Below, one piece after another: positions 33,856-41,941 of a stretch of DNA of 59,350 bases. The position numbers were made by a program, and so were the translations under genes. The DNA comes from Luteitalea sp. (lineage in GTDB: Bacteria; Acidobacteriota; Vicinamibacteria; Vicinamibacterales; CAVVIG01): the NCBI GenBank assembly GCA_009380045.1, contig WHSN01000006.1, forward strand, positions 1-59,350, written 5' to 3'. The notes beneath the pieces were generated by a model. That model did not search any database. It was not told where the DNA came from and worked only from the letters and a program-made list of their open reading frames with translations. Every line of letters begins with the position of its first letter. Positions within the stretch are counted from its first letter, which is position 1.

Positions 33856-35232
33856 TCAGCGTGCCGCCGCCGACGGCGCCGGGGCGGTCGTGGGCGCCGC
33901 TGTGGAGTAGAGGCGGTCGAACGTCCGGCGGTAGCCGCTCTCGTCCTGTCCGATGCGGGCGCGCAGTGTCTCAACCGGCATCGCGCCGTGCTGAAAGCGC
34001 CGCTTCGGAAACACCGGCATGTCCACCCCGGCGATCGCCTTGATCCCGCGCCGCACGATGTCACCTTTGAGCGCGTAGAGCGACGGCACGTCGTACTGCG
34101 TCAGGCTGGCGAAGGGAATCGCCTCGGCCACTTCGATCACGTTTCGCTGCGTGTAGGGGCTGAAACCGGCAAACCCGTAGCGCTGCCCCGGCGCATAGGT
34201 GCGGACGTAGCTTCGGCTCAGTCCGCCGCTGTAAGTGAGTGAATGTTTGATGCGTCCGACGCCCCAACCCTCCTGATACAGCATCAGATTGTCGATGACG
34301 CTGCGGATCGTCAGCTCGGCGTTCTCGTCGATCGGATAGTCCTTGAGGTTCTCGTCGCCGCCGTCCCCATCGGCGAGATGGCGCCAGCCCGGATACCGGT
34401 CGCGAATGCCCTTGCAGAGCCGCAGGCCCATCGCCGCGCACTCGACGTCGAGCGGCTTGTAGTCCTCGAGAACACGCACGGTTTCCTCGACATCGAGATC
34501 CTCGGCTGTGGCGTCGATCTCCTCGAGGAACAGGGACAGGCCGGCCGCGGAGAGAAACGCGCGGGCTTGATGCAGGTCTGGGCCGTCGCCGAGATTGAGC
34601 ACGAATGCCTTGAGCCTCGACGGCGACATGCCGAGGCGCAGCATGGCGTGATAGGTGAGGAGGAACACCGATCCGCTGTCGACGCCGCCGGAAAAAGCGA
34701 CCCCGATCGGTTCCGGACCCGACCCGCGCGTCTCGATGCCGCGCAGCCATTGCACGATCTCGTCCTCGAGAGCGCCGACATACCGCCGGCCGATCTCGTC
34801 GAGGTCGGCAGCGAGCGTCGCCCTCGGCGGCGTGAAGAAGCGGGTGTAGGCCGGATCCGGATCAGGACACCCGACCAGCGCGAGTTGGACCACGTAGTGG
34901 GCCGGCACCATGCGGGTGTAGCTCGGGTGGAACTGATTCGCCAGGCCGTCGTTCGCCAGCGCCTGGTGCAAGGTGTCGATGCGATCCGCGACATACAGCG
35001 CCGGGCCTTCCTGGCGTTTGGCCAGGAAGTAGCGCATCGGCCGATCCATCGAGCGCGCCAGGCGGACGACGACCCCTTCGGCCGCCACGAGGGCGAACGA
35101 TCCATCGATGGCGCGGACGGCGGCCGGGTCGCCGCTGAGCACCGAGCGCCGTGCGGCTTCCACATCCATGTTGGGGATTCGATTCAGAGCCGGGTCGAGG
35201 AGATCGACCACACGGCTGACCGGATGACGCAT
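33856..35232 (-). CDS. Asparagine-synthetase-like protein lacking the glutaminase cysteine
   Basis: A 458-residue protein with the asparagine synthetase synthase domain. The ATP PP-loop is at residues 181-186 (GVAFSGGVDSGSVFLL), and the later DGDGGDENLKDYP segment fits the second active-site motif. The N-terminal part keeps only the second half of the Ntn hydrolase domain (IDGSFALVA, VRLARSMDRPMRYFLAKR). The catalytic N-terminal Cys and its surrounding residues are absent. It probably uses ammonia or an amine acceptor, as beta-lactam synthetases and lasso cyclases do, to form an amide by adenylation. It converges with the FixG-like run. Confidence 0.83.
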   Translation of the reverse strand: MRHPVSRVVDLLDPALNRIPNMDVEAARRSVLSGDPAAVRAIDGSFALVAAEGVVVRLARSMDRPMRYFLAKRQEGPALYVADRIDTLHQALANDGLANQFHPSYTRMVPAHYVVQLALVGCPDPDPAYTRFFTPPRATLAADLDEIGRRYVGALEDEIVQWLRGIETRGSGPEPIGVAFSGGVDSGSVFLLTYHAMLRLGMSPSRLKAFVLNLGDGPDLHQARAFLSAAGLSLFLEEIDATAEDLDVEETVRVLEDYKPLDVECAAMGLRLCKGIRDRYPGWRHLADGDGGDENLKDYPIDENAELTIRSVIDNLMLYQEGWGVGRIKHSLTYSGGLSRSYVRTYAPGQRYGFAGFSPYTQRNVIEVAEAIPFASLTQYDVPSLYALKGDIVRRGIKAIAGVDMPVFPKRRFQHGAMPVETLRARIGQDESGYRRTFDRLYSTAAPTTAPAPSAAAR

Positions 35233-35421
35233 GCGGCGATTCTCCGGTACTTGTCAGGTGGAATCAAGAACCAGCGCCTTTGTTCTTCCGCTCGTCGAAC
35301 CGGCGAAACGAGGTTGCCCAGATATCAAGGCAATGACGTTGCCGCCGACGGTATCGTCCTTGCCTCTGCCGCGTACGTGGGTCGCGGTCCGCTGCCATCG
35401 ACATACGACGAGCCGACCGTC

Positions 35422-35640
35422 ATGTGGCGCATGCAACGGTCAGGCGGTCTGTCGGCTCACGTGGTGATCGGCTTTCAAGGCCGTGGGGCCTGGTTGATTT
35501 GGTTCCTGAACGATCGGCCGATTGGCATTCGCGACTTCGCGGACTGGAGGACCGCCATCCAATGGAGTGAGCGAATGCAGTTCCAGAACTGGACGACCGG
35601 CTGGCGAGATGCCCAACTGTCGGCGAGCACGGAGTACTGA
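35422..35640 (+). CDS. Small hypothetical protein
   Basis: A 72-residue frame with conventional composition: SGGLSAHVVIGFQGRGAWLIW followed by FLNDRPIGIRDFADWRTAIQW and MQFQNWTTGWRDAQ. Aromatic and charged residues alternate as in a small folded domain. The frame is open further upstream and a GTG near 35377 is another possible start. There is no strong ribosome binding site. The region between 35233 and 35421 holds nothing else I can support. Existence is uncertain and I do not recognise a family. Confidence 0.4.
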   Translation: MWRMQRSGGLSAHVVIGFQGRGAWLIWFLNDRPIGIRDFADWRTAIQWSERMQFQNWTTGWRDAQLSASTEY

Positions 35641-36124
35641 CGTCATCGACACGACCACTCGAGTCCCACGCAGAACACTTCAGTCTATTTGACTGCGAGT
35701 AGGCGGGGGCCCGAATTCAGGATGATGCTGGTGCAGCCACTCGAGCCCTGCATCCAGCTCTGGGTGCGATGGCGCCGGTTCAAACCTCGGGGTCGGTCCA
35801 CTCCGGGCACATTGAGATCCCGCTTGAGCTGTTGGGAAAATCGGCGGTGAACAAGAGCAGCCGATGTGATCCGTGGTGAAGGTCGCAGCCGAGGCACCCG
35901 AAATCGACGGGTCCGAACGGCGAACTGAGCCGGAGGTCGGCGGGCGCGCCGACTTCGGGAACACGCCGATGCCAGATGACCTGCGGCGGGAGGAGAAAAG
36001 TGCCGCCAGGTTCCCCCCAGCTTCGGCGGCTTCCCCTATAATTGCCCCGGATCCTTTCATGTGCGGTTGGCCAATCGACGTGCGGCGACTAGGGATTCCA
36101 GATCGGCTCGTAACAGGAGGTCAC
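35641..36124. other. Intergenic region with a TATAAT box
   Basis: No convincing gene. A perfect TATAAT at 36037-36042 lies 83 bases before the ATG at 36125, but no good -35 is seen at the right spacing. AGGAGG at 36115-36120 is the ribosome binding site of the next gene. A minus-strand frame ending near 35680 reads LDAGLEWLHQHHPEF and may be a remnant. Confidence 0.4.
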
Positions 36125-37132
36125 ATGCGGTATCGACTTCTGGTGGCAGTTGGTGTGTCGGCGGCCGTCATGTCGGGCGCGCTGGTCGCGACGGCTCGGC
36201 TGGACGCGCAAGGTCTCGGATCGAAGACGACGTCGGCGGCGAAGGCGGCGCGCACACCTGACGGCCAGCCGGACCTGCAGGGCGTGTGGACGTTTGCGAC
36301 CGTGACGCCGCTGGAGCGGCCAAAGGAGTTCGAGGGGAAAGAGTTCCTCACCGAACAGGAGGCGGCTGCGTTCGAACAGAGGGCGGCTCGGGACGTCGAC
36401 CAACGGGAGGAGTCCTCGCTCGGGACGGCGGCCGACGTCGGCGCCGCCTACAACCAGTTCTGGTGGGATCGGGGCACCAAGGTTGTCGAAACGCGCAGGA
36501 CGTCGTTGATTGTCGATCCGGCGGACGGCAAGCTTCCGCCGATGTCAGCGGAGGGCCAGCAGCGAGCCGAGCGGGCCGGCCGCCGCGTGAACCCGCCGGC
36601 TGGTCCGGAGGATCGCGGCCTCTGGGAGCGCTGCATCACGCACAGCGCGATCCCGCGGATGAGCACCGGCTACAACAACAATCTGCAGATCTTCCAGGGA
36701 TCCGGATACGTCGCGATCGTGTACGAAATGATTCACGAAGTCCGCATCATCCCGCTGGATGCGCGGCCGCACGTGGCGAAAGGCATCCGTCAGTGGCTGG
36801 GTGACTCACGCGGGCGCTGGGAAGGGGACACGCTCGTGGTCGAGACGACGAATTTCAGCGACAAGACGAGCTTCAGAGGCGCGAGCGAGAATCTGCGGCT
36901 CGTCGAGCGCTTCTCGCGACTCGATGCCGACACGCTCGACTATCAGTTCACGGTTGACGACGCGTCGACATGGGCCAAACCCTGGACCGCCTCGCTCCCG
37001 ATGCCGCGCGTCGACAACCTCATGTTCGAGTACGCCTGCCACGAGGGGAACTACGGCCTCGTCGGCCAGTTGTCCGGCGCCCGAGCCGAAGAAAAGGCGG
37101 CTGCCGAAGCGGCCAGGAAAGGCTCGAAGTAA
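36125..37132 (+). CDS. Secreted protein of the GRWEGDTLVV family (copy A), function unknown
   Basis: A 335-residue protein starting at the ATG at 36125 after CAGGAGGTCAC, with a signal peptide (VAVGVSAAVMSGALVATARLDA). The family marks are TPDGQPDLQGVWTF, SLIVDPADGKLPPMSAE, SRGRWEGDTLVVETTNFSD, LRLVERFSRLDADTLDYQF and YACHEGNYGL. The order of motifs suggests a single beta-rich domain with a conserved Trp-Glu-Gly-Asp turn and a Cys-His-Glu triad late in the chain. Copies B and C lie within 6 kb. No enzymatic role is established as far as I know. Confidence 0.8.
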   Translation: MRYRLLVAVGVSAAVMSGALVATARLDAQGLGSKTTSAAKAARTPDGQPDLQGVWTFATVTPLERPKEFEGKEFLTEQEAAAFEQRAARDVDQREESSLGTAADVGAAYNQFWWDRGTKVVETRRTSLIVDPADGKLPPMSAEGQQRAERAGRRVNPPAGPEDRGLWERCITHSAIPRMSTGYNNNLQIFQGSGYVAIVYEMIHEVRIIPLDARPHVAKGIRQWLGDSRGRWEGDTLVVETTNFSDKTSFRGASENLRLVERFSRLDADTLDYQFTVDDASTWAKPWTASLPMPRVDNLMFEYACHEGNYGLVGQLSGARAEEKAAAEAARKGSK

Positions 37133-37158
37133 GTCACGCGCGCGCTTCCGTCCATGCC

Positions 37159-37192
37159 TTGACCGTCTACAATACGATCGTATATTGTAGAC
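37159..37192 (+). promoter_or_regulatory. PadR-type promoter and operator
   Basis: An inverted repeat at 37165-37192 has perfect 10-base arms GTCTACAATA and TATTGTAGAC around 8 bases. TTGACC (37159-37164), a 16-base spacer and TATATT (37181-37186) form a promoter, so the right arm overlaps the -10. The GTG of the PadR gene is 8 bases downstream. This fits autorepression. Confidence 0.75.
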
Positions 37193-37199
37193 TGTCGAG

Positions 37200-37544
37200 G
37201 TGTCGTCGCCTGTGGGAAAACCACACGATCTGGTGCAAGGCACGCTGGATCTGCTGATCCTCAAGGTCATCTCGCTCGAGCCCAAACACGGCTGGGCGAT
37301 TGCCAAGCGTATCCAGCAAATCTCCCAGCACGCGCTGCAGGTGCAGCAGGGCTCGCTCTACCCTGCGCTGTACCGGCTCGAGCAGCAGGCGTGGATCAAG
37401 GCGGAGTGGAAGAAGACGGAAACCGGACGTCTGGCGAAGTTCTACGCGTTGACGGCCGCCGGCCGCAGACAGCTCCAGAAGGAGCTGGCGAGCTGGAGCC
37501 GGCTGTCGGGTGCGATCAACCTCGTGATGCGCACCACCGAGTGA
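37200..37544 (+). CDS. PadR-family transcriptional regulator
   Basis: A 114-residue winged-helix regulator starting at GTG 37200: LVQGTLDLLILKVISLEPKHGWAIAKRIQ, QQGSLYPALYRLEQQAWIKAEW and RLAKFYALTAAGRRQLQ. This is the short PadR form that sits beside acidobacterial ABC permease genes and controls them. The following gene is exactly such a permease, 6 bases downstream, but it is truncated. A clear operator overlaps the promoter just upstream, so autorepression is expected. The inducer is unknown. The leader is very short and has no conventional Shine-Dalgarno spacing. Confidence 0.9.
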   Translation: MSSPVGKPHDLVQGTLDLLILKVISLEPKHGWAIAKRIQQISQHALQVQQGSLYPALYRLEQQAWIKAEWKKTETGRLAKFYALTAAGRRQLQKELASWSRLSGAINLVMRTTE

Positions 37545-37550
37545 GGGCGT

Positions 37551-38129
37551 ATGCGGTGGTTCGACACGCTTCGTTTGACGACGCGGTCGTTGCTGTTGCG
37601 CAATCACGTCGAGAACGAGCTCGAGGCCGAGCTGCGGTTCCACATCGATCGGCAGACCGACGAGAACATCCGCGCCGGGATGAGCGCCGAGGCCGCGCGC
37701 CTGTCAGCGCTCCGCACGACCGGAAGTGTCATGCGCATCAAGGAGCAGTGCCGCGAAACGTTCGGGGTGCGGCTGCTCGACCAGTTGCGGCAGGACGTGC
37801 GCTACGCGTTGAGGTCCTTCAGGCGCACTCCTGGATTCACCGTCGTCGCGGCTGTCACCCTGGCACTCGGCATCGGCGCCACGACGGCAATCTTCAGCGC
37901 CGTGAACGCCGCGCTGATGAAGCCGCTGCCCTTCACGAGTCCGGAGCAGCTCGTCAACATCCGCGAAACGGACCGGCGCGGCCGCGGCAGCGTCTCCGTG
38001 TTTTCGGGAAATTTCGTCGAGTGGCGAAACCGGGCATCGTCGTTTCAAGAGGCGGCCGCTTGGAGACTCGAGTATTTCAACGTCACCGGGAACGATGAAC
38101 CAGAGCAGGTGCAGGGCCTGCGCGTGTCC
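37551..38129 (+). pseudogene. Truncated ABC permease (acidobacterial orphan-permease type)
   Basis: The first 193 residues are the N-terminus of an acidobacterial duplicated orphan permease, usually 800-900 residues long. Visible are the N-terminal helical extension (ELEAELRFHIDRQTDENIRAGM), LRQDVRYALRSFRRTPGFTVV, the first membrane helix with ALGIGATTAIFSAVNAALMKPL, and the start of the periplasmic MacB-like core up to EQVQGLRVS. Homology then stops. The frame runs on to 38342 with Arg/Pro-rich sequence that looks non-native. All later membrane helices are missing, so the gene is broken by a rearrangement near 38130. PadR lies just upstream. Confidence 0.82.
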
Positions 38130-38224
38130 GAGCGCGCGCGACGCGGTCCTCCGAGCGGAAGGTTCCCAAGGGGGGGCCTCTCCCTCGGCGCGCGCGCAAC
38201 GAACACGTTCGAGGAGAAACCGAC

Positions 38225-38461
38225 ATGGAACCATTTCTCGGCCAGATTCAACTCTTTCCCTACACCTTCGCGCCCAGGGGGTGGGCGCTCTGCGATGGGC
38301 GGAGCCTCCCTATTTCGCAGAACCAGGCGTTGTTTGCGTTGATTGGCACCAACTTCGGCGGGGACGGCCGAACGACCTTCGCGCTGCCAAAGCTCGCAGG
38401 CCCAGCCGCCGACCTCGGCTACTATATCGCGCTGCAAGGCATCTTCCCCAGCCGCGAGTAG
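38225..38461 (+). CDS. Short phage-tail-collar-domain protein
   Basis: A 78-residue protein that matches the tail-collar (microcystin-dependent protein-like) domain: EPFLGQIQLFPYTFAPRGWALCDG, LPISQNQALFALIGTNFGGDG and RTTFALPKLAG. GAGGAG precedes the ATG. Full-length members of this family are 160-180 residues; this one ends after GYYIALQGIFPSRE, which is the usual end of the collar domain, so it may be a complete minimal form or a shortened copy. It lies directly after the break in the ABC permease and overlaps its residual frame. It was probably inserted with the rearrangement. Confidence 0.8.
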   Translation: MEPFLGQIQLFPYTFAPRGWALCDGRSLPISQNQALFALIGTNFGGDGRTTFALPKLAGPAADLGYYIALQGIFPSRE

Positions 38462-38692
38462 CCCTGACGTGCTGAATTCCGGCAACACGCGGGAGCCCAC
38501 GGCCGGGCCGATGTGATCGGAACCGCGGCCCGCCGCTCTGCGAGCTCCTGTGTTGATCGGCGTTCGGCCAGCGTTCACGCACCGCCGTCGCCGTCGATCC
38601 TGGTAGGCCAACGGGCCTGTCCGGGTGACGGCTCTTGGCAAGTCGGTTCTACTTGACCCGCGTCGCTACGAACTCGCGCAGCGTGCCAAGGC

Positions 38693-38908
38693 TCAGATCC
38701 TCGGGCCGCCGGCCAAAAGCGATTCGATGGGGGTTTCATCACCACCTGCGAGTGCGATTCTGCCGGTCACCTTGCCTTCGTTCGTGACCAGCGTAATCGT
38801 CAGGTTCTCATTGCCCGCCTGCCCTGTCCATTGGCCATCGAAAGGAGTCGCGGCGAACGACACGGCGGCAGACAGCCACAGACATGTTCCGACTATCAGA
38901 GCTCTCAT
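38693..38908 (-). CDS. Small exported protein, probably truncated
   Basis: A 71-residue product from the ATG at 38908, with a signal peptide (LIVGTCLWLSAAVSFAA) and one small beta segment (FDGQWTGQAGNENLTITLVTNEGKV, then TGRIALAGGDETPIESLLAG). The start is weakly supported by AGGTG. After the stop, another minus-strand frame at about 38648-38713 reads PEDLSLGTLREFVATRVK, which looks like a natural C-terminus. The original gene may therefore have been frameshifted or fused. I cannot name the family. 38462-38692 holds nothing else. Confidence 0.45.
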   Translation of the reverse strand: MRALIVGTCLWLSAAVSFAATPFDGQWTGQAGNENLTITLVTNEGKVTGRIALAGGDETPIESLLAGGPRI

Positions 38909-39038
38909 GAGATTCACCTGTGAGCGCTTGCGGCCATGGGGGCACGATTGACGATCTTCCACGCGACGCGACTGCAGCTTCAGCAATCAGGTTGACGTCG
39001 TGGCCGTGGCACCGCACAGACAAGTCTCGGCACCGAAA

Positions 39039-40034
39039 TCATGGGACGCATCTGGCGATCTTGTTGGATGGGTCATCCGGAGTCCCGCCTGGCTTGTCAC
39101 GGTACGCCTCATGACACAACAAGCACGCGTCCGCCACCCTGTTCGTCGCTTCGATCACCGCGTCTTGACTCCTGGATTGCGACGCCTTGTAGGCCGCCCG
39201 CCCGGCCTCGGCGAGCTCCACTGTATATTTGATCCAATCATCCCGTTCCACTGGAACGGGCTTGCCGTTTTCACATCGCCGGCCAGGCGTCAACATCAGC
39301 GGCGCCGATTCGACCAGAGCTACAGCGGCATAGTCGACGAGCTCCCAGCCGGTATAAATCCCCGCTCCCCAGTCAACCCATGAGAAGGCGGTGTCTCCCG
39401 GCGTCCAGCCAACTTTCTGAGTACTCGGATCCAGGTTCTGGACGTTGAAGATGACGTTCGAGCTTGGGAACAAGATGCCGCGCATGACCTGGGCAAGGTT
39501 TCCGCCGGGGGGGAAAACAGGCGATCCGGCGACGCTCGACGTACTCCGAGTCTGAGCGGGTTGAGCGGGTGCCGGCAGCGTGATCTGCGTCAGCACGCCA
39601 TCGTCGGTACCCAAGTCAGCGTTTCCGGGTGGCAATTTACTGAGCTCGAGGACGTAGGCAACGATATCGACAGACTGCTGGCGACTGAGCTGTCCAGCGG
39701 CATTCGCCGGCATCGTGTTTTGAATCTTGGTGACCAGATCAAGGAGGGGCTGATTTCCCCAGACTCGCATGAACTCGGGCCCGGTCAACGGCGGCGCCAG
39801 TTTGCCCTCCAACGCCTCGCCATGGCAGGTCGTGCACTGGGCCTTGTAGGTCGCTTCGCCACGAGTTGCCTGTGCGGCGGTGTAGATGCCTCCCGGCTGC
39901 GCGGACGGTTGACCGTGGGCCACGGCCGCCCAGATCGCGAACACCGTGTAAACGGAGATGGCACCGCGGACGACCCAGCGAGCCCGATGCCGGCGAAACC
40001 GAGCCACTCCGCCCCGCATCGACAACAAAGACAT
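39039..40034 (-). CDS. Exported cytochrome c with two heme domains
   Basis: A 331-residue protein with a signal segment (ISVYTVFAIWAAVAHG). The first domain is a class I cytochrome c: Cys67-Thr-Thr-Cys70-His71 in YKAQCTTCHGEALEG, PPLTGPEFM, a possible Met ligand at NTMPANAAG, and the closing helix VDIVAYVLELSKLP. After a linker, a second heme motif appears at Cys304-Leu-Leu-Cys307-His308 in a four-helix cytochrome c'-like C-terminal segment (ELAEAGRAAYKASQ, VADACLLCHEAYRDK). Such dihemic proteins move electrons in the periplasm. It may accept electrons from quinoprotein dehydrogenases like the one at 9830, but this is inference. Confidence 0.87.
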   Translation of the reverse strand: MSLLSMRGGVARFRRHRARWVVRGAISVYTVFAIWAAVAHGQPSAQPGGIYTAAQATRGEATYKAQCTTCHGEALEGKLAPPLTGPEFMRVWGNQPLLDLVTKIQNTMPANAAGQLSRQQSVDIVAYVLELSKLPPGNADLGTDDGVLTQITLPAPAQPAQTRSTSSVAGSPVFPPGGNLAQVMRGILFPSSNVIFNVQNLDPSTQKVGWTPGDTAFSWVDWGAGIYTGWELVDYAAVALVESAPLMLTPGRRCENGKPVPVERDDWIKYTVELAEAGRAAYKASQSRSQDAVIEATNRVADACLLCHEAYRDKPGGTPDDPSNKIARCVP

Positions 40035-40199
40035 TCATCCTCCCAGATTTCTGCCAGCGCATCCTAGCACATCGATCGTGCTCCAACTCGACGCTCGAAG
40101 CGCTGGATTTGCGCGGCTCCCTCCGCAGCTCGCACACTCTGCAAGTGTCGAGCGCGTTCTCTCTCCGGCACGCCGGACGGCAGCGACGAGTCCCACGAA

Positions 40200-40370
40200 T
40201 GGTTGATGCAGTCGATCGCGACTCGGACGCGCGCCGCATCGCAAACAGCCATGCGCGCGGGACATCGGGCCGAAGCGGGCCTTCGCGCCTTCGGTGTCGT
40301 AGATGAGCGGCGGTGCGTTTTCTGTGTGAGAGATGGGCCAGGTCGGCCGCCGGATGCGCCCGACAGTCGG
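40200..40370 (-). pseudogene. Decayed remnant of a GRWEGDTLVV-family gene
   Basis: The 66 bases at 40291-40356 align with about 80 percent identity and one indel to part of copy B (about 41150-41217). On the minus strand they read PISHTENAPPLIYDTE against PISPRRNEPPPIYNTE in copy B. Flanking bases back to about 40200 still align loosely. Frameshifts prevent any full reading. The rest of the 501-base gap (40035-40535) shows no gene. The remnant indicates local duplication followed by decay. Confidence 0.65.
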
Positions 40371-40535
40371 CACCCCGTTCTGACTGACACCGGGCCTCGG
40401 CGTTTCATTGAAACGCCACACGTCTGCCAAGGAAGCAGCGATTTTCGGGGGCCGCCGACGCGAGCGGCTGGATCGACAAGGCGGAACGGCGCGGCGAAGC
40501 CCCGTTCCCACCCCTATTCTTGGCTCTCGTCTAAT

Positions 40536-41687
40536 CTAGGGCTCTCGTCCAATTCCGCCGCCGCCGCCGCCGGTGGCATTGTCCTGCAGGGCGGGGTCGG
40601 GACCTTTGCCTTCCTTGAACAACTGTTCGGCGGCTCGGGTGTTCGCCAGCATGCCGAGCAAGCCGAAATTGCCTTCGTGACAGTTCGACTCATACACCTG
40701 ATTCATCCTGTCCGGCTGCTTCGCCCAGGGCACTTCGAACGTCCAGGGCCTGGTCCACGTCGTGGGATCCTCGACCGTGACGCGATAGTCGATCCGGTTC
40801 TCCGCCGTTCGCGTGAACCGCTCGACCAAGTGCAGGTTCTCGCGGGAGCCTTGGAAATCCGACTCCATCGAGAAGTTCGTAATATCCACCACCAGCGTGT
40901 CGCCCTCCCACCGGCCGCGGCCTTCGCCGTGCAGAAAGCGCACCTTGGGGGACGTATGCGGACTGCCATCGACGGGAACGACCCGCACGAATCCCTGCCC
41001 CTGACCGGAATCGTGGTAGATGGCCACCTGTTTGGGGGACTGCACGATGCGGTAGATCGCCCCGTAGTTCGGCATGGTCGCACCGAAACAGCGCTCCATC
41101 GTGGCGCGATCTTCAGGACCGTCCGAGCGATTCATCCGCTCGGTGTTGTAGATCGGCGGCGGCTCGTTTCTACGCGGAGAGATTGGTCCAGGTCGGCCGC
41201 CGGATGTTCCCTGCAGCAGGGCCGCCAGATATTCACGATACTCGCGCGTTCGCTTGGTGGCTTCGGGTGTCATCGCCGGAATCTTGCCGTCCGCCGGATC
41301 GACGATCAGACCCGTCCGACGGTCCGAGAGTCTTTGCGCCGGCGGCAGCCAATGCTCGTTATAGGCCCCGGCAACGTCCTTCTCTGTCCCACGAGCCGAT
41401 CGGTCGTCACGGCCGGGGCGGGCATGGACCTCGCCCTCCACCTTTGCCGCCTCCGCCTCGGTGAGCACCGGCTTGTCTGCGAACCGCGCGGGTCGCTGCA
41501 ACGGGGTGAGCGTGTCGCCGCTCCAAATCCCTTGAAGATCCGGCTCGCCCCAGGGGGTCCTGAACGTGTTTCCCTTCGCAGAAGGCGCCGTGGCCGTTTG
41601 AGCCTGGCTCGTGACGACGGCGAGCGTCGAAAGCGTGACGGCCATCGTGATGGTCGTCCCGACTAACAAGAGGCGTCGGCTTTTCAT
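40536..41687 (-). CDS. Secreted protein of the GRWEGDTLVV family (copy B), function unknown
   Basis: A 383-residue protein starting at the ATG at 41687 after GGAGGTTGCACG, with a signal peptide (LLLVGTTITMAVTLSTLAVVTSQA). Shared family motifs: TPWGEPDLQGIW, GLIVDPADGKIPAMTPE, GRGRWEGDTLVVDITNFS, LHLVERFTRTAENRIDYRV and ESNCHEGNFGL. The C-terminus is Gly-rich. It is divergent from copy C and separated from copy A by other genes. The partial frame upstream of the ATG is not coding. Role unknown; probably envelope-associated. Confidence 0.8.
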   Translation of the reverse strand: MKSRRLLLVGTTITMAVTLSTLAVVTSQAQTATAPSAKGNTFRTPWGEPDLQGIWSGDTLTPLQRPARFADKPVLTEAEAAKVEGEVHARPGRDDRSARGTEKDVAGAYNEHWLPPAQRLSDRRTGLIVDPADGKIPAMTPEATKRTREYREYLAALLQGTSGGRPGPISPRRNEPPPIYNTERMNRSDGPEDRATMERCFGATMPNYGAIYRIVQSPKQVAIYHDSGQGQGFVRVVPVDGSPHTSPKVRFLHGEGRGRWEGDTLVVDITNFSMESDFQGSRENLHLVERFTRTAENRIDYRVTVEDPTTWTRPWTFEVPWAKQPDRMNQVYESNCHEGNFGLLGMLANTRAAEQLFKEGKGPDPALQDNATGGGGGGIGREP

Positions 41688-41859
41688 CGTGCAACCTCCA
41701 ACGGCGACGTGGCGGGTCGGCAGATCACTCATGGGCCCTCGTCGGCGGACGAGACCAGACCGGTGTATTGAGCGCAGTATACATTGGATGGACGGCTGGA
41801 TCGCCCGACGCATTTTCATCACCAGGACCCACCGTCGTGGCAATGGGCGCCGTTCGTCG

Positions 41860-41889
41860 TTGACATCGCTGGGTGCGCTCCCATATAAG
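41860..41889 (+). promoter_or_regulatory. Promoter of copy C
   Basis: TTGACA at 41860-41865, an 18-base spacer and TATAAG at 41884-41889, giving a leader of about 45 bases before the ATG at 41942. It is close to sigma70 consensus in a divergent region shared with copy B. Confidence 0.6.
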
Positions 41890-41941
41890 TTCCGCATCGC
41901 CTCAAGATTGCGCGCTGCAACAGGGGTCAAAGGGAGCATGA

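Noticed and set aside
34243..35421. Long plus-strand frame opposite the asparagine-synthetase-like gene
   Set aside because: Antisense artefact over most of its length; only the tail from about 35422 has ordinary protein character and is listed separately.
35680..36060. 126-residue minus-strand frame upstream of copy A
   Set aside because: Only the last 25 residues look protein-like; no start signal or family; recorded as a possible remnant.
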